Source: Lysobacter sp. S4-A87 (lineage in GTDB: Bacteria; Pseudomonadota; Gammaproteobacteria; Xanthomonadales; Xanthomonadaceae). Taken from it: a stretch of 64,000 bases of DNA. Positions 1-8,738 of the stretch are shown here, piece after piece. The stretch covers positions 2,666,001 to 2,730,000 of the forward strand of contig NZ_CP093341.1 in assembly GCF_022637455.1 (NCBI RefSeq), in the 5' to 3' direction. Every line of letters begins with the position of its first letter. Position 1 is the stretch's first letter. A program made the translations under genes and the position numbers. Under the pieces are notes generated by a model. The model had not been told where the DNA came from. It saw only the letters and a list, made by a program, of their open reading frames with translations, and did not search any database.

Positions 1-77
1 ACATTGCCGCGGAGTTCGCACCGCCGGCATCGGGCCAGAACATGTCGATGGCGCGGTTCCTGCGCGAGCCGCGCTAG
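1..77 (+). CDS. C-terminal tail of an unidentified protein (partial)
   Basis: An open frame enters from the left edge and ends at the TAG at 75-77. The last 24 or so residues read ...AAEFAPPASGQNMSMARFLREPR. The frame uses GC-rich third positions like its neighbours and stops 5 bp before the convergent antiporter gene ends, which is why I accept it as the 3' end of a real gene. There is too little sequence to name a family. No terminator is visible between the two convergent genes. Confidence 0.5.
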   Translation, partial: IAAEFAPPASGQNMSMARFLREPR

Positions 78-82
78 GCGCC

Positions 83-1912
83 TCACTCCTCGTCCAGCAC
101 GTTCTCTTCGTTGCGCGTCGCATCGGCGATCTCGCCGAGCACGCCTTCGCCGAAGTCGGCGTTGAACAGTTCTTCCAGTTCGCGTCGCGCGTCCTGCGTT
201 GATTGCAGCAGTGCGTCTTCGTCGTCGCGGATCAGGTACTGCGCACGCAGCAGGCGCTGGTCGTGCTCGCGGAAGCGTTCGGCGTGGTCGCGGGCAACGT
301 CTTCGGGCAGGCCCAGCTCGACCAGCACCTTCTCGCCCATGCGCAGGCTGCTGTAGAACGTCTCGCGCAGCGCCCGCGCACCCAGGTCCATCAGTTCCCA
401 GGCATGGCGGCGATCGCGCGCGCGGGCGAACACCGTCGCCTCCGGGTACAGGCGACGGATCGTGCGCACCGTGTGCAGGTTCTCCTCGACGCCGTCGATG
501 GCGACCACGAACACCTTCACGTGGGCCGCGCCGGCCGACCGCAGCAGCTCGGCCTTGGCCGGATCGCCGTAGTACACCGGGTTGCCGAAGCGGCGCACGA
601 AATCGACCTGGTCGGCGCTGTGCTCGATGCCGATGAACGGAATCTTCTGCGCGACCAGCAGTCGCGCGACGATCTGGCCGAAGCGGCCAAAGCCGGCGAT
701 CAGCACCTGCGGGTGCCCATCGTCGGGGAGCGTGTCGAACTCGCGCTCCTTGCGACGTGCCGGATTGGCCGCGAGCAGTCGCGATATCGCGATCAGCAGC
801 AGCGGCGTCAACGCCATCGACACACCGACCGCGGCAGCGAGCCGATCGCGCATCGGGTCGTCGATCAGGCCCGACTTCACGCCTTCGTTGAACAGCACGA
901 ACGCGAACTCGCCACCCAGTGCCAGCACACCGCCCAGCTGCAGCGCAGCCCGTGGATCGAGCCCGCCCGGGCGGCGCCCGATCAGGTAGAGGATGGCGAA
1001 CTTCACCACCATCAGCACCACCACCAGCCCGGCGATCATCCACGGCTCGGACAACACCCGCTGCAGGTCGATGCTCATGCCGACGGCAATGAAGAACAGG
1101 CCCAGCAACAGGCCCTTGAACGGATCGATCTGCGCTTCGAGTTCGTGGCGGAATTCCGAATCGGCCAGCAGCACGCCGGCGATGAAGGCGCCCAGGCCGG
1201 CCGACAGTCCGGCGATCTGCATGATCCAGGCGCTGCCCAGTACCGTCAGCAGTGCCGCGCCGGTGAACACTTCCGGCATCTGCGCGCGGGCGACCACGCG
1301 GAAGACGTGCCGCAGTACCACGCGGCCGCCGATGACCAGTGCGACCACCGCGCCGACGGCCTTGAGCACATCGTCCCAGCCGAACTCGGCGGCGCCGGCG
1401 CGACCCAGCAACGGGATCGCCGCCAGCAACGGGATCGCGGCAAGGTCCTGGAACAGCAGCACGCCGAACGCCACGCGGCCGTGGTCGGTGGTCAGCTCCT
1501 TGCGCTCGGACAGCAGCTGCAGCCCGACCGCCGTCGACGACAGCGTCAGTCCCAGGCCGACCAGCAGCGATGCCTGCCAGCTCAGTCCGGCCACCATCGC
1601 CAGGCCGCCCAGGGCCAGTCCGCACAGCAGCACCTGCAGGCCGCCGACGACGAAGACCGGCTTGCGCATCACGCGCAACCGCGCCGCCGACAATTCCAGG
1701 CCGATCACGAACAGCAGCATCACCACGCCGATCTCGGCGGCGGTGAGCACCCGCTCGGCCTCGGTCACGACGCGCAGGCCGTAGGGGCCGAGCACCACGC
1801 CGGCGGCCAGGTATCCCAGTACCGCGCCCAGACCGAAGCGGCGGAATATCGGCACCGCGATCACGGCAGCCAACAGGAATACCAGAGCAAGTTCCAGACC
1901 ACCGCTGTGCAT
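83..1912 (-). CDS. KefB/KefC-type monovalent cation:proton antiporter (CPA2 family)
   Basis: Inner-membrane potassium efflux/proton antiporter of the CPA2 family, about 609 residues, close to the usual length of KefB/KefC (about 600). Residues 1-385 are a run of about 12 hydrophobic segments typical of the Na+/H+ exchanger fold, including an LxxQDLAAIP signature. From about residue 400 a cytoplasmic RCK/TrkA-N domain starts with the Rossmann motif GFGRFG, which binds nucleotide or glutathione in characterised Kef proteins. The tail after about 540 is acidic and coiled. I chose the ATG at 1912 because AGGAGG lies 5 bp upstream; a GTG two codons earlier lies inside that ribosome-binding site. 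No KefF/KefG-type ancillary gene is adjacent. The family call is firm; whether it is glutathione-gated is inferred. Confidence 0.9.
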   Translation of the reverse strand: MHSGGLELALVFLLAAVIAVPIFRRFGLGAVLGYLAAGVVLGPYGLRVVTEAERVLTAAEIGVVMLLFVIGLELSAARLRVMRKPVFVVGGLQVLLCGLALGGLAMVAGLSWQASLLVGLGLTLSSTAVGLQLLSERKELTTDHGRVAFGVLLFQDLAAIPLLAAIPLLGRAGAAEFGWDDVLKAVGAVVALVIGGRVVLRHVFRVVARAQMPEVFTGAALLTVLGSAWIMQIAGLSAGLGAFIAGVLLADSEFRHELEAQIDPFKGLLLGLFFIAVGMSIDLQRVLSEPWMIAGLVVVLMVVKFAILYLIGRRPGGLDPRAALQLGGVLALGGEFAFVLFNEGVKSGLIDDPMRDRLAAAVGVSMALTPLLLIAISRLLAANPARRKEREFDTLPDDGHPQVLIAGFGRFGQIVARLLVAQKIPFIGIEHSADQVDFVRRFGNPVYYGDPAKAELLRSAGAAHVKVFVVAIDGVEENLHTVRTIRRLYPEATVFARARDRRHAWELMDLGARALRETFYSSLRMGEKVLVELGLPEDVARDHAERFREHDQRLLRAQYLIRDDEDALLQSTQDARRELEELFNADFGEGVLGEIADATRNEENVLDEE

Positions 1913-2072
1913 GAGCACCTCCTGCCTTCGAGTATAAGTGCCGACCCCCGCAGGCAGACCGTGATGCCTTCACGCCATTGCGCGCGGAAGGTGCCGTGGG
2001 GAAGGGGTCGCCAACGGCTCCGGAATCGCGATAATCCGTTCCGACCACTGAGCTTCACCCAAGGAAGGCGCC

Positions 2073-2918
2073 ATGAAGGCATCGAGACTGATTGCGGCAT
2101 TGACGTTGGCGTTGTGCTTCGGAGCGGCACTTGCCGGCGGTCGGGGCGCGGTCCGCAAGCAGATCGAGTCGACGTTGCTTGCGACCGGTACGGTCGACAT
2201 CGAGACCGATGGCAGCGTCAGCGGCTACGTCCTCGATCGCGGCGGGGAACTGCCGAAGGTGGCTTTCGAATTGCTCGACAGGGCCACTCGCGTCTGGAAT
2301 TTCGAGCCGATCCTGGTGGCAGGCAAGCCAGTCCGGGCGCGCACGACGATGAGCATCCGCCTGGTCGCCACGCGTGCCGGAGATGGCGACGGCGTCGAGG
2401 TGCGCATTGCCTCGGGCAATTTCGGCAAGCTCGACGTCGAGGGAGCCATCAGCAGCGTGTCACTGCCACCTCCGCAGTACCCGATGGACGCCGCTCGCGC
2501 AGGCGTCCGCGGCACGGTCTACGTCCTGGTGCGGGTCGGCAGGGATGGAAGCGTGGAGGACGCGGTTGCCGAACAAGTGAACCTGAAGGTGATCGACACC
2601 GAGGTCGGGATGGATCGCTGGCGCCAGATGCTGGCGAAGGCCGCACTGCGTGCCTCCGGCGCATGGACGTTCAGTCCGCCGACCCGCGGGGATGAGGTCG
2701 ATGCCCCGTTCTGGATCGTGCGCGTGCCCGTCGACTTCGTGCTCGCCGACGAGAAGTCTCCCCGGTACGGCCAATGGGTTGCCTATGTGCCTGGCCCGCG
2801 TCAGCGCGCGCCCTGGCTTGGCGACATCGACACGTCGCTTGGCGCAGATGCGGTCGCCGCCGGATCGATCCAGCCGCTCGGCACCGGGCCGAAACTGCTG
2901 ACACCGATCGGCGGGTGA
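2073..2918 (+). CDS. Exported protein with TonB C-terminal-like domain
   Basis: A 281-residue protein with a cleavable signal peptide (residues 1-21, ending ALA). Around residues 130-170 it carries the TonB_C hallmark PPPQYPxxA followed by GxVYVLVRVGRDGSVEDA, the pattern found in TonB energy transducers and in stand-alone periplasmic TonB-C proteins. It lacks the N-terminal anchor helix and Pro/Lys linker of a true TonB, so I expect a soluble periplasmic protein. The start is supported by AAGGAAGG about 4-11 bp upstream. It is alone between a divergent antiporter gene and the adhesin. Its role is unknown; it might bind a TonB-like partner or simply reuse the fold. Confidence 0.65.
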   Translation: MKASRLIAALTLALCFGAALAGGRGAVRKQIESTLLATGTVDIETDGSVSGYVLDRGGELPKVAFELLDRATRVWNFEPILVAGKPVRARTTMSIRLVATRAGDGDGVEVRIASGNFGKLDVEGAISSVSLPPPQYPMDAARAGVRGTVYVLVRVGRDGSVEDAVAEQVNLKVIDTEVGMDRWRQMLAKAALRASGAWTFSPPTRGDEVDAPFWIVRVPVDFVLADEKSPRYGQWVAYVPGPRQRAPWLGDIDTSLGADAVAAGSIQPLGTGPKLLTPIGG

Positions 2919-2992
2919 TCCTCCGGTCGCGTCGCCGGGGCGAGGCTGCCTGAACGGGTAATCGAGTCGGGCGCCACCCCAAAATCAACAAG

Positions 2993-3051
2993 TTGTCACT
3001 CCGATGTCAGGGATGTCACGCGCCTGAGGGCGGATGTCAGGCCCCTGTCAC
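2993..3051 (+). promoter_or_regulatory. Phased TGTCA repeats, candidate Pho-box-like operator
   Basis: Five TGTCA pentamers lie in 57 bp (starting at 2994, 3005, 3014, 3035 and 3046) upstream of the adhesin gene. Two pairs have 11-bp periodicity, TTGTCAC-N4-ATGTCAG (2993-3010) and ATGTCAG-N4-CTGTCAC (3034-3051), the 7+4+7 layout of a PhoB box (CTGTCAT repeats). The linkers are GC-rich rather than AT-rich, which counts against a classical box, so another OmpR-family regulator is equally possible. Confidence 0.4.
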
Positions 3052-3107
3052 CCGGGGCGGATGGGGCGTTGCGAGGTTATCGGCTTTCCACCGTGAGCCG
3101 ACCGACC

Positions 3108-6100
3108 ATGCCTTCCGCGATCCAGAGCCGCCTCCAGCGGCGTGTCCTTACCGCCGCGCTGCTGTCGGCGCTGACCCTGCCGGTCTACGCCGGCGTTACC
3201 TGCCAGCTGTTCGACAGCACCGGCAATCCGCTGCCAGTCAACAACAGCGCCACCGGCACCGATGCCTTCGCCTGCGGGCCGAAGGCCAAGGCCAGCGGTG
3301 ACCGCGCGACCGCGCTGGGCGATGAGACCTCCGCCGACGGCGCCGGCTCCACGGCCGTGGGCACCTGGTCCGACCTCAACGGCGACGGCGTGGTCGATCC
3401 GAACGAGATCACCTGGGCCAAGGGCCTGAACTCGACCGCAGTAGGCGCCGCCGCCCAGGCGATCGGCGACAACAGCACCTCGATCGGCGTGCGCGCGGTG
3501 AGCAATACCGCCGGCAGCGTGGCCATCGGCAACCAGGCCGCGACCACCCACGCCGGCGCGACCACCACGACCACCACCGTCTACAGCACGCCGCGCCAGA
3601 CCACGACCACCAAGGTCGCGACCACGGCTCCGGGCAGCAGCAGCAACAGCATTGCCGTGGGCACCAGCGCCACCGCCAACGGCAGCAACTCGATCGCGAT
3701 GGGCACCGGCGCGGTGACGCGCGTGCTCAACGGCACCGGGACCGTCACCGAAGATGCCAACCACATCGTCACCAAGGTCGAGACGATCAACGAAACCCCG
3801 TCGCAGGGCGCGGTGGCGATCGGCAACAACGCCCAGGTCAACGGCAACAACTCCATTGCATTGGGCACCGGAGCCACGGTCGAAGGCACCAAGGGCTATC
3901 GCGTCGATACGGCGACCAATGGCAGCTTCGGCGGCCTGCTCCCGGAAACGGCGGTCAACTCGATCGCCATCGGCAACAACGCGCGTTCGCGCGGCAACAA
4001 CAACGTGGTGATCGGCTCGGGCGCCGCCACCGGCGGCGATTACGAGTACTCGCCCTACGGCACGGGCTACTTCCCGGACCAGAACTCGACCGTCGTCGGC
4101 GCCGGCGCCCAGTCCATCCGCGGACCGGGCACCGTGTTCGGCTACAGCTCGGTGTCCTACAGCGCCTATTCCACCGCGGTGGGCTACATGTCGTTCGCCC
4201 TGGGCTACGGCTCGACCGCCATGGGCGGCTGGCTGGACTGGGCCCAGGCATTCGGCGCCGCGCCGCGGGGTCCGGGCAACCTGGCCAACTCCTACGGCAA
4301 GGCCTACTCCGCCAGCCTGGGTACCGTCGCTGTCGGCGGCGGTACCTATGCCTTCGGCAACTACAGCTCGGCCTTCGGCCCGGGCGCGTCCACCGGTGAT
4401 CGCGATACGGAGCACCCCGGCGAAGCCCATGCCGTCACGCGCCAGTACGACAGCACCAATCCGGCGGTGATCTCCGGTTCGACCGCAGTGGGCTTCTATG
4501 CCCAGGCGCAGGGTCGCTCCAGCATCGCCGTCGGCAACCAGAGCTATGCCCCGGACGCCGAGAGCATCGCCGTCGGCACCGACGCCCAGGCCTACGGCTG
4601 GGACAGCATCGCGCTGGGCACCGGCGCCATCTCCGGTTATCACAAGAGCATCGCCATCGGCGAGTTCGCACTGGCCGACGGCTACACCGGCACCGCCAAC
4701 ATCGCCTTCGGCCAGAACGCCACGGTTTCCCCGGGCGTGAGCGGCGAGACCAGCAACGCCATCGCCTTCGGCACCGGCGCGCTGGCCAACGAAACCGGCG
4801 CGGTTGCGATTGGCGCGGCCAGCCAGGCCACGGGCCTGGGCTCGACCGCGGCCGGCAACGGCGCGCAGGCGCTCGCCGATGGCAGCGCGGCATACGGCGA
4901 AAACAGCCAGGCGACCGGTCTGTACGCCTCCGCGGTGGGCAACTACGCCTACGCCGCTGGCGAGTCGGCCGTGGCAGTGGGCACCAATGCCTTCGCCACC
5001 GGCATGAACGCCGTTGCCACCGGCAACAGCGCCTACGCCGCCGGCGACGATTCGGTCGCGCTCGGTTCCTACGCGGTCGTCGAAAGCGCCGGCAGCATCG
5101 CGCTGGGCAGCGGCGCCACCGTCTATGGCGCAAACAGCGTGGCCATCGGCATGAACTCGCTCGCCGATCGCGACAACGTCGTGTCGGTCGGCAGCGCCGG
5201 CGCCGAACGGCAGATCGCCAATGTCCGCGCCGGCAGCGAGGCGACCGATGCGGTCAACAAGGGCCAGCTCGATTCGGCCATCGCCGATGTCAGCAGCAAC
5301 GTCAGCGGCCAGGTGGGCGAGCTGTCGGCGGCAGCCGTGAAATACGACGACGCGACAAACAAGGACACCGTCACCCTTGGCGGTACTGGCGGCACCACCC
5401 TGGCCAACATCAAGGCCGGTACGCGCGGCGACGAAGCGGTCAATGTCGCTCAGCTGTCTGCGGTTGCTTCCGTGTTGGGTGGCGGTGCCGGGCTTCGCGC
5501 CGACGGCATGATGACCGGCCCGACGTACCTCATCCAGGGCGGCAGCCACAACACCATCGGCGCGGCCTTCGGCGCCATCGACAGCACGTTGACCGGCATC
5601 ATCGGGCGCCTGGGTTCGCTCGAACACAGCCCGGGCAGCGGCGTTCCCGGCGGCACCGGCGCTGGCATGGCGATTGGTCCGGGGAGCCACGCCGAAGACG
5701 CTCGCGACACCGCCATCGGCAACGGCGCGGTGGTCGACGCCGACGGCAGCACTGCGCTTGGCAACAACAGCACGATCGGTGCGGCGGCAACCAATGCCGT
5801 GGCGGTCGGCGCCGATGCCAATGTCAGCAACGCCGGTGGCACTGCGATCGGCCAGGGCGCCTCGGTCACCGCAGACGACGCAGTGGCGATCGGCCGCGGC
5901 TCGGTGGCGAACGAAGCCAACACCGTCTCGGTGGGCAGCGTCGGCGCCGAACGCAAGGTGACCAACGTCGCCGCAGGCGTCAACGCGACGGACGCCGCCA
6001 ACGTGCAGCAGATGCAGGCCGGCGACGAGCAGGCCGTGGCCACGGCCAACGCCTACACCGACACCACCGCCACGCAGACGCTGACCCGCGCCAACGCCTA

Positions 6101-6419
6101 CACCGACAGCAAGCTCGATGCCTGGAACGACAGCTTCGACGAACTGCGCAACGACCTGGGCTACCGCCTGACCAAGCAGGACGAGCGTATCGACCGTCAG
6201 GGCGCGATGAGCAGCGCAATGATGAACATGGCGATCAATGCGGCCAACAGCCGCAGCCCGCGCGGCCGCGTCGCGGTCGGTGCCGGCTGGCAGAACGGCG
6301 AGAGCGCGCTGTCGGTGGGCTACTCCAAGGCCCTTGGCGACCGTGCCTCGATGAGCATCGGCGGTGCCTTCAGCAGCGACGACAGCTCGGCCGGCATCGG
6401 CTTCGGCATCGACCTCTAA
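3108..6419 (+). CDS. Trimeric autotransporter adhesin (YadA/Hia-like)
   Basis: Surface adhesin of the type Vc secretion class, 1103 residues from the ATG at 3108. A short signal peptide (ALLSALTLPVYA) is present without the extended ESPR region many relatives have. The long passenger (to about residue 690) is made of YadA-head-type repeats with recurring S-IA-G, AIG and VAVG motifs. Three neck/HANS-type motifs follow: AERQIANVRAGSEATDAVN (about nt 5200), ANIKAGTRGDEAVNVAQL (about 5404) and AERKVTNVAAGVNATDAAN (about 5946). A coiled-coil stalk and the YadA anchor (last about 80 residues, RVAVGAGWQNGESALSVGY) close the protein. The C-terminal residue is Leu rather than the usual aromatic. A GTG at 3093 is a possible alternative start. 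It is followed 31 bp later by a secreted protease. Role: attachment to surfaces or host/prey cells, inferred from the family. Confidence 0.92.
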   Translation: MPSAIQSRLQRRVLTAALLSALTLPVYAGVTCQLFDSTGNPLPVNNSATGTDAFACGPKAKASGDRATALGDETSADGAGSTAVGTWSDLNGDGVVDPNEITWAKGLNSTAVGAAAQAIGDNSTSIGVRAVSNTAGSVAIGNQAATTHAGATTTTTTVYSTPRQTTTTKVATTAPGSSSNSIAVGTSATANGSNSIAMGTGAVTRVLNGTGTVTEDANHIVTKVETINETPSQGAVAIGNNAQVNGNNSIALGTGATVEGTKGYRVDTATNGSFGGLLPETAVNSIAIGNNARSRGNNNVVIGSGAATGGDYEYSPYGTGYFPDQNSTVVGAGAQSIRGPGTVFGYSSVSYSAYSTAVGYMSFALGYGSTAMGGWLDWAQAFGAAPRGPGNLANSYGKAYSASLGTVAVGGGTYAFGNYSSAFGPGASTGDRDTEHPGEAHAVTRQYDSTNPAVISGSTAVGFYAQAQGRSSIAVGNQSYAPDAESIAVGTDAQAYGWDSIALGTGAISGYHKSIAIGEFALADGYTGTANIAFGQNATVSPGVSGETSNAIAFGTGALANETGAVAIGAASQATGLGSTAAGNGAQALADGSAAYGENSQATGLYASAVGNYAYAAGESAVAVGTNAFATGMNAVATGNSAYAAGDDSVALGSYAVVESAGSIALGSGATVYGANSVAIGMNSLADRDNVVSVGSAGAERQIANVRAGSEATDAVNKGQLDSAIADVSSNVSGQVGELSAAAVKYDDATNKDTVTLGGTGGTTLANIKAGTRGDEAVNVAQLSAVASVLGGGAGLRADGMMTGPTYLIQGGSHNTIGAAFGAIDSTLTGIIGRLGSLEHSPGSGVPGGTGAGMAIGPGSHAEDARDTAIGNGAVVDADGSTALGNNSTIGAAATNAVAVGADANVSNAGGTAIGQGASVTADDAVAIGRGSVANEANTVSVGSVGAERKVTNVAAGVNATDAANVQQMQAGDEQAVATANAYTDTTATQTLTRANAYTDSKLDAWNDSFDELRNDLGYRLTKQDERIDRQGAMSSAMMNMAINAANSRSPRGRVAVGAGWQNGESALSVGYSKALGDRASMSIGGAFSSDDSSAGIGFGIDL

Positions 6420-6450
6420 CACTCCAGCGAACACTCCAGGAAATCCACAC

Positions 6451-8223
6451 ATGAAAATGCAACGCACTTTGCTGAGCGTCGTGCTCGCCGGCCTCTGCAC
6501 TCCCGTGTTCGCCGGCCAGGTCGACCTGACCGCACTCGACGACGCCACCACGCTGGCACCGCGCTTCATCGTGAAGTACCGCGCCGGCACCGCGCCGACG
6601 CAACAGGCCAGCGCCCGCCAGGCAGCGCTGGATGCCGCCACCGTCCGCGCCTCGCGCGCGGCCGGTGCCGCCATTGCCACCAACGGTTCGCAGGCGGTCA
6701 CGCTGCGCACCCTGCGGGCTACCTACGCAGGCAAGCACGTTGTCGCCGCCAACCGCCACCTCGACCGCCAGCAGGCGGAGGCCGTGATGCGCCAGATTGC
6801 CGCCGACCCCAACGTCGAGTACGTCGGAGTCGACCGGATGATGCATGCGACCGCACTGCCGAATGATCCGGCGTTGAGCAGCGCCCAGATGTGGCACTAC
6901 GGCACCGGTGCCGGTGGCGCGCGCGTCACCACGGCATGGGAAGCGGGCGCCACCGGCGCCGGCGTGGTGGTGGCGGTGATCGACACCGGCGCCACCGCGC
7001 ATGCCGACCTCGCCCCGAACCTGCTGCCGGGCTACGACTTCATCACCGCCTCGTTCATCTCGCGCCGCGCCACCGATGGCCGCGTGCCGGGCGGCTGGGA
7101 CACCGGTGACTACTCGGCCGCGAACGACTGCGGCGCCGGTTCCCCGTCCAGCAACAGCAGCTGGCACGGCACGCACGTGTCGGGAACGATCGCCGAGGTC
7201 ACCAACAACGGCGCCGGCGGCGCTGGCATCGCCTACAACGCCAAGGTCGTGCCGGTGCGCGTGCTCGGCCGCTGCGGCGGCTACACCTCCGACATCAACG
7301 ACGCGATCGTCTGGGCGGCCGGCGGCCACATCGAAGGTGTGCCCGACAACACCAACCCGGCTGAAGTCATCAACATGAGCCTGGGCGGCACGCACGAGTG
7401 CGAAGCCGACACGCAGGCGGCGATCAACAAGGCGGTATCGCTCGGCGCCACGATCGTGGTTGCCGCCGGCAACGACAACTCGCCGGTCGCCGGCCACGCA
7501 CCGGCCAGCTGCGCCAACATCGTCACCGTCGGCGCAACCGGTGCGTCCGGCCAGCGCGCCAGCTACTCCAACTACGGCGCGGGCGTCGACCTGGCAGCGC
7601 CGGGCGGCGCGGGCGTGGAAGGCAATCCGGCCGGCTACATCTGGTCGACCCACAACGCCGGCGCCACCACGCTGGGCGCCGATCAGATGGCGGGCATGAC
7701 CGGCACCTCGATGGCCACCCCGCACGTGGCCGGCGTGGTCGCGCTGATGCAGAGCGTGGCACCGCAGCCGCTCACGCCGTCGCAGGTCGAAGGCCTGCTC
7801 AAGGCGACCTCGCGCCCGTTCCCGGTCAAGCAGACGCAGGTCAACGGCGTCGGCCTGCTCGATGCCGCGGCGGCAGTCGAACGTGCCCGCACCTTCGGCC
7901 AGCCCATCGACGGCCTGCCCACCACTCCGGGCGTGGCGATGGTGCTGCCGCCGATGGCAACCGGCGCCCGCGAGCTGTACACGATCAACGTGCCGGAAGG
8001 TGCGACGAAGATCGAAATCACCACCTACGGCGGTCGCGGCGAGCTGCAGTTGCTGCTCGGCTATGAAGCCGATCCGCTGCCCAACCAGAACGTCGGCAGC
8101 TCGGTCCGTCCGGGCATCAACCAGGTGATCACGGTGGCAGCCCCGGCATCGGGCCACTACTACCTTGCCCTGTCGGCGACCAAGGACGTCAGCGGCGCGC
8201 GCATGCTGGTGAAGGTGAACTGA
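6451..8223 (+). CDS. Secreted subtilisin-like serine protease (S8) with PPC domain
   Basis: A 590-residue exported protease. Residues 1-21 are a signal peptide (ending PVFA). Residues about 35-125 look like an inhibitor I9-type propeptide (RFIVKYRAG ... DPNVEYVGVD). The catalytic domain shows the S8 triad: Asp178 in VIDTG, His239 in WHGTHVSG and Ser420 in GTSMATPHVAG, with the oxyanion Asn in AAGNDNSP. Residues about 505-590 match the bacterial pre-peptidase C-terminal (PPC) fold, which is usually removed after secretion. Cysteine pairs in the catalytic domain fit an extracellular enzyme. The start has AGGA about 9 bp upstream. It sits directly after the adhesin gene and is coupled to the inhibitor-like gene that follows. 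Lysobacter-type bacteria secrete many such proteases. Confidence 0.93.
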   Translation: MKMQRTLLSVVLAGLCTPVFAGQVDLTALDDATTLAPRFIVKYRAGTAPTQQASARQAALDAATVRASRAAGAAIATNGSQAVTLRTLRATYAGKHVVAANRHLDRQQAEAVMRQIAADPNVEYVGVDRMMHATALPNDPALSSAQMWHYGTGAGGARVTTAWEAGATGAGVVVAVIDTGATAHADLAPNLLPGYDFITASFISRRATDGRVPGGWDTGDYSAANDCGAGSPSSNSSWHGTHVSGTIAEVTNNGAGGAGIAYNAKVVPVRVLGRCGGYTSDINDAIVWAAGGHIEGVPDNTNPAEVINMSLGGTHECEADTQAAINKAVSLGATIVVAAGNDNSPVAGHAPASCANIVTVGATGASGQRASYSNYGAGVDLAAPGGAGVEGNPAGYIWSTHNAGATTLGADQMAGMTGTSMATPHVAGVVALMQSVAPQPLTPSQVEGLLKATSRPFPVKQTQVNGVGLLDAAAAVERARTFGQPIDGLPTTPGVAMVLPPMATGARELYTINVPEGATKIEITTYGGRGELQLLLGYEADPLPNQNVGSSVRPGINQVITVAAPASGHYYLALSATKDVSGARMLVKVN

Positions 8224-8637
8224 TTGTCGCGGAAGCTCGCCTTTGCCTGTGTCGTCCTGGGGGCGAGTGTCACCGGCTTCGTCAGCTGGTACGTGGCGTC
8301 GGGTCTGGCAGACCCGACGCCCGCACCCGCCTCGATGCCCGATCACGGGATCGTCCAGCTGCAGATCGCCGACGCCGGACGTGAGGTCCGGCTGCGGCCC
8401 GGCCAGTGGCTGGCGGTGAACCTGCCGGCGACCTCGGCATCGGGCTACCGGTGCTGGATCCAGGACCCGGCTTCCCGGGTGCTCAGCATCGAGCAGGAAC
8501 CGGCCCGGGCCGTCCTCAGCCATGCGTGGATCTTCCGCGCCGCCAGTGGCGGACTGGGCCACCTGGGTTTCGACTGCCGTCACGATCTGTCGGTGGAGCC
8601 GCCGCTGCGTTTCGAGTACATGATCCGCGTCGATTGA
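8224..8637 (+). CDS. Chagasin-like (I42-type) inhibitor-fold protein, exported
   Basis: A 137-residue protein starting at a TTG that immediately follows the protease stop codon. GAAGGTG inside the protease 3' end lies 6-7 bp upstream, so translation is probably coupled. Residues 1-28 form a signal peptide or membrane anchor. The rest resembles chagasin-type inhibitors: a GQxLxVxLPATSASGYRCW loop (residues about 60-78, matching the family NPTTGYxW loop) and WIFRAASGGLGHLGF (about 102-116, matching F-F-A-G-G-L-F). Classical chagasins inhibit papain-family cysteine proteases, whereas the neighbour is a serine protease, so the target is unknown. It could protect the periplasm during protease export. 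The family call rests on motif shape only. Confidence 0.6.
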   Translation: MSRKLAFACVVLGASVTGFVSWYVASGLADPTPAPASMPDHGIVQLQIADAGREVRLRPGQWLAVNLPATSASGYRCWIQDPASRVLSIEQEPARAVLSHAWIFRAASGGLGHLGFDCRHDLSVEPPLRFEYMIRVD

Positions 8638-8738
8638 CTCGGCGCGAATGGAGCCGGATGTGAGCCGGGCCCGGTCCGGCAGTGCGCCCGCTATCGTAGG
8701 ATGCAGGGACGTACACGGTGCCAATGCAGGCCGGGTGA

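Noticed and set aside
203-2695. An 830-codon plus-strand open frame opposite the K+ antiporter
   Set aside because: Its composition is Gln/His/Arg-rich. It runs through the antiporter promoter and into another gene in a different frame.
3048-6710. A 1220-codon open frame on the minus strand opposite the adhesin
   Set aside because: It is Gly/Ala/His/Arg-rich with no recognisable domain, and it arises from the repetitive GC-rich coding strand. The plus-strand adhesin has a signal peptide, repeats and a membrane anchor.
6370-8724. A 784-codon minus-strand open frame opposite the subtilisin gene
   Set aside because: No domain or signal is visible. The plus strand encodes a protease with the full S8 triad.
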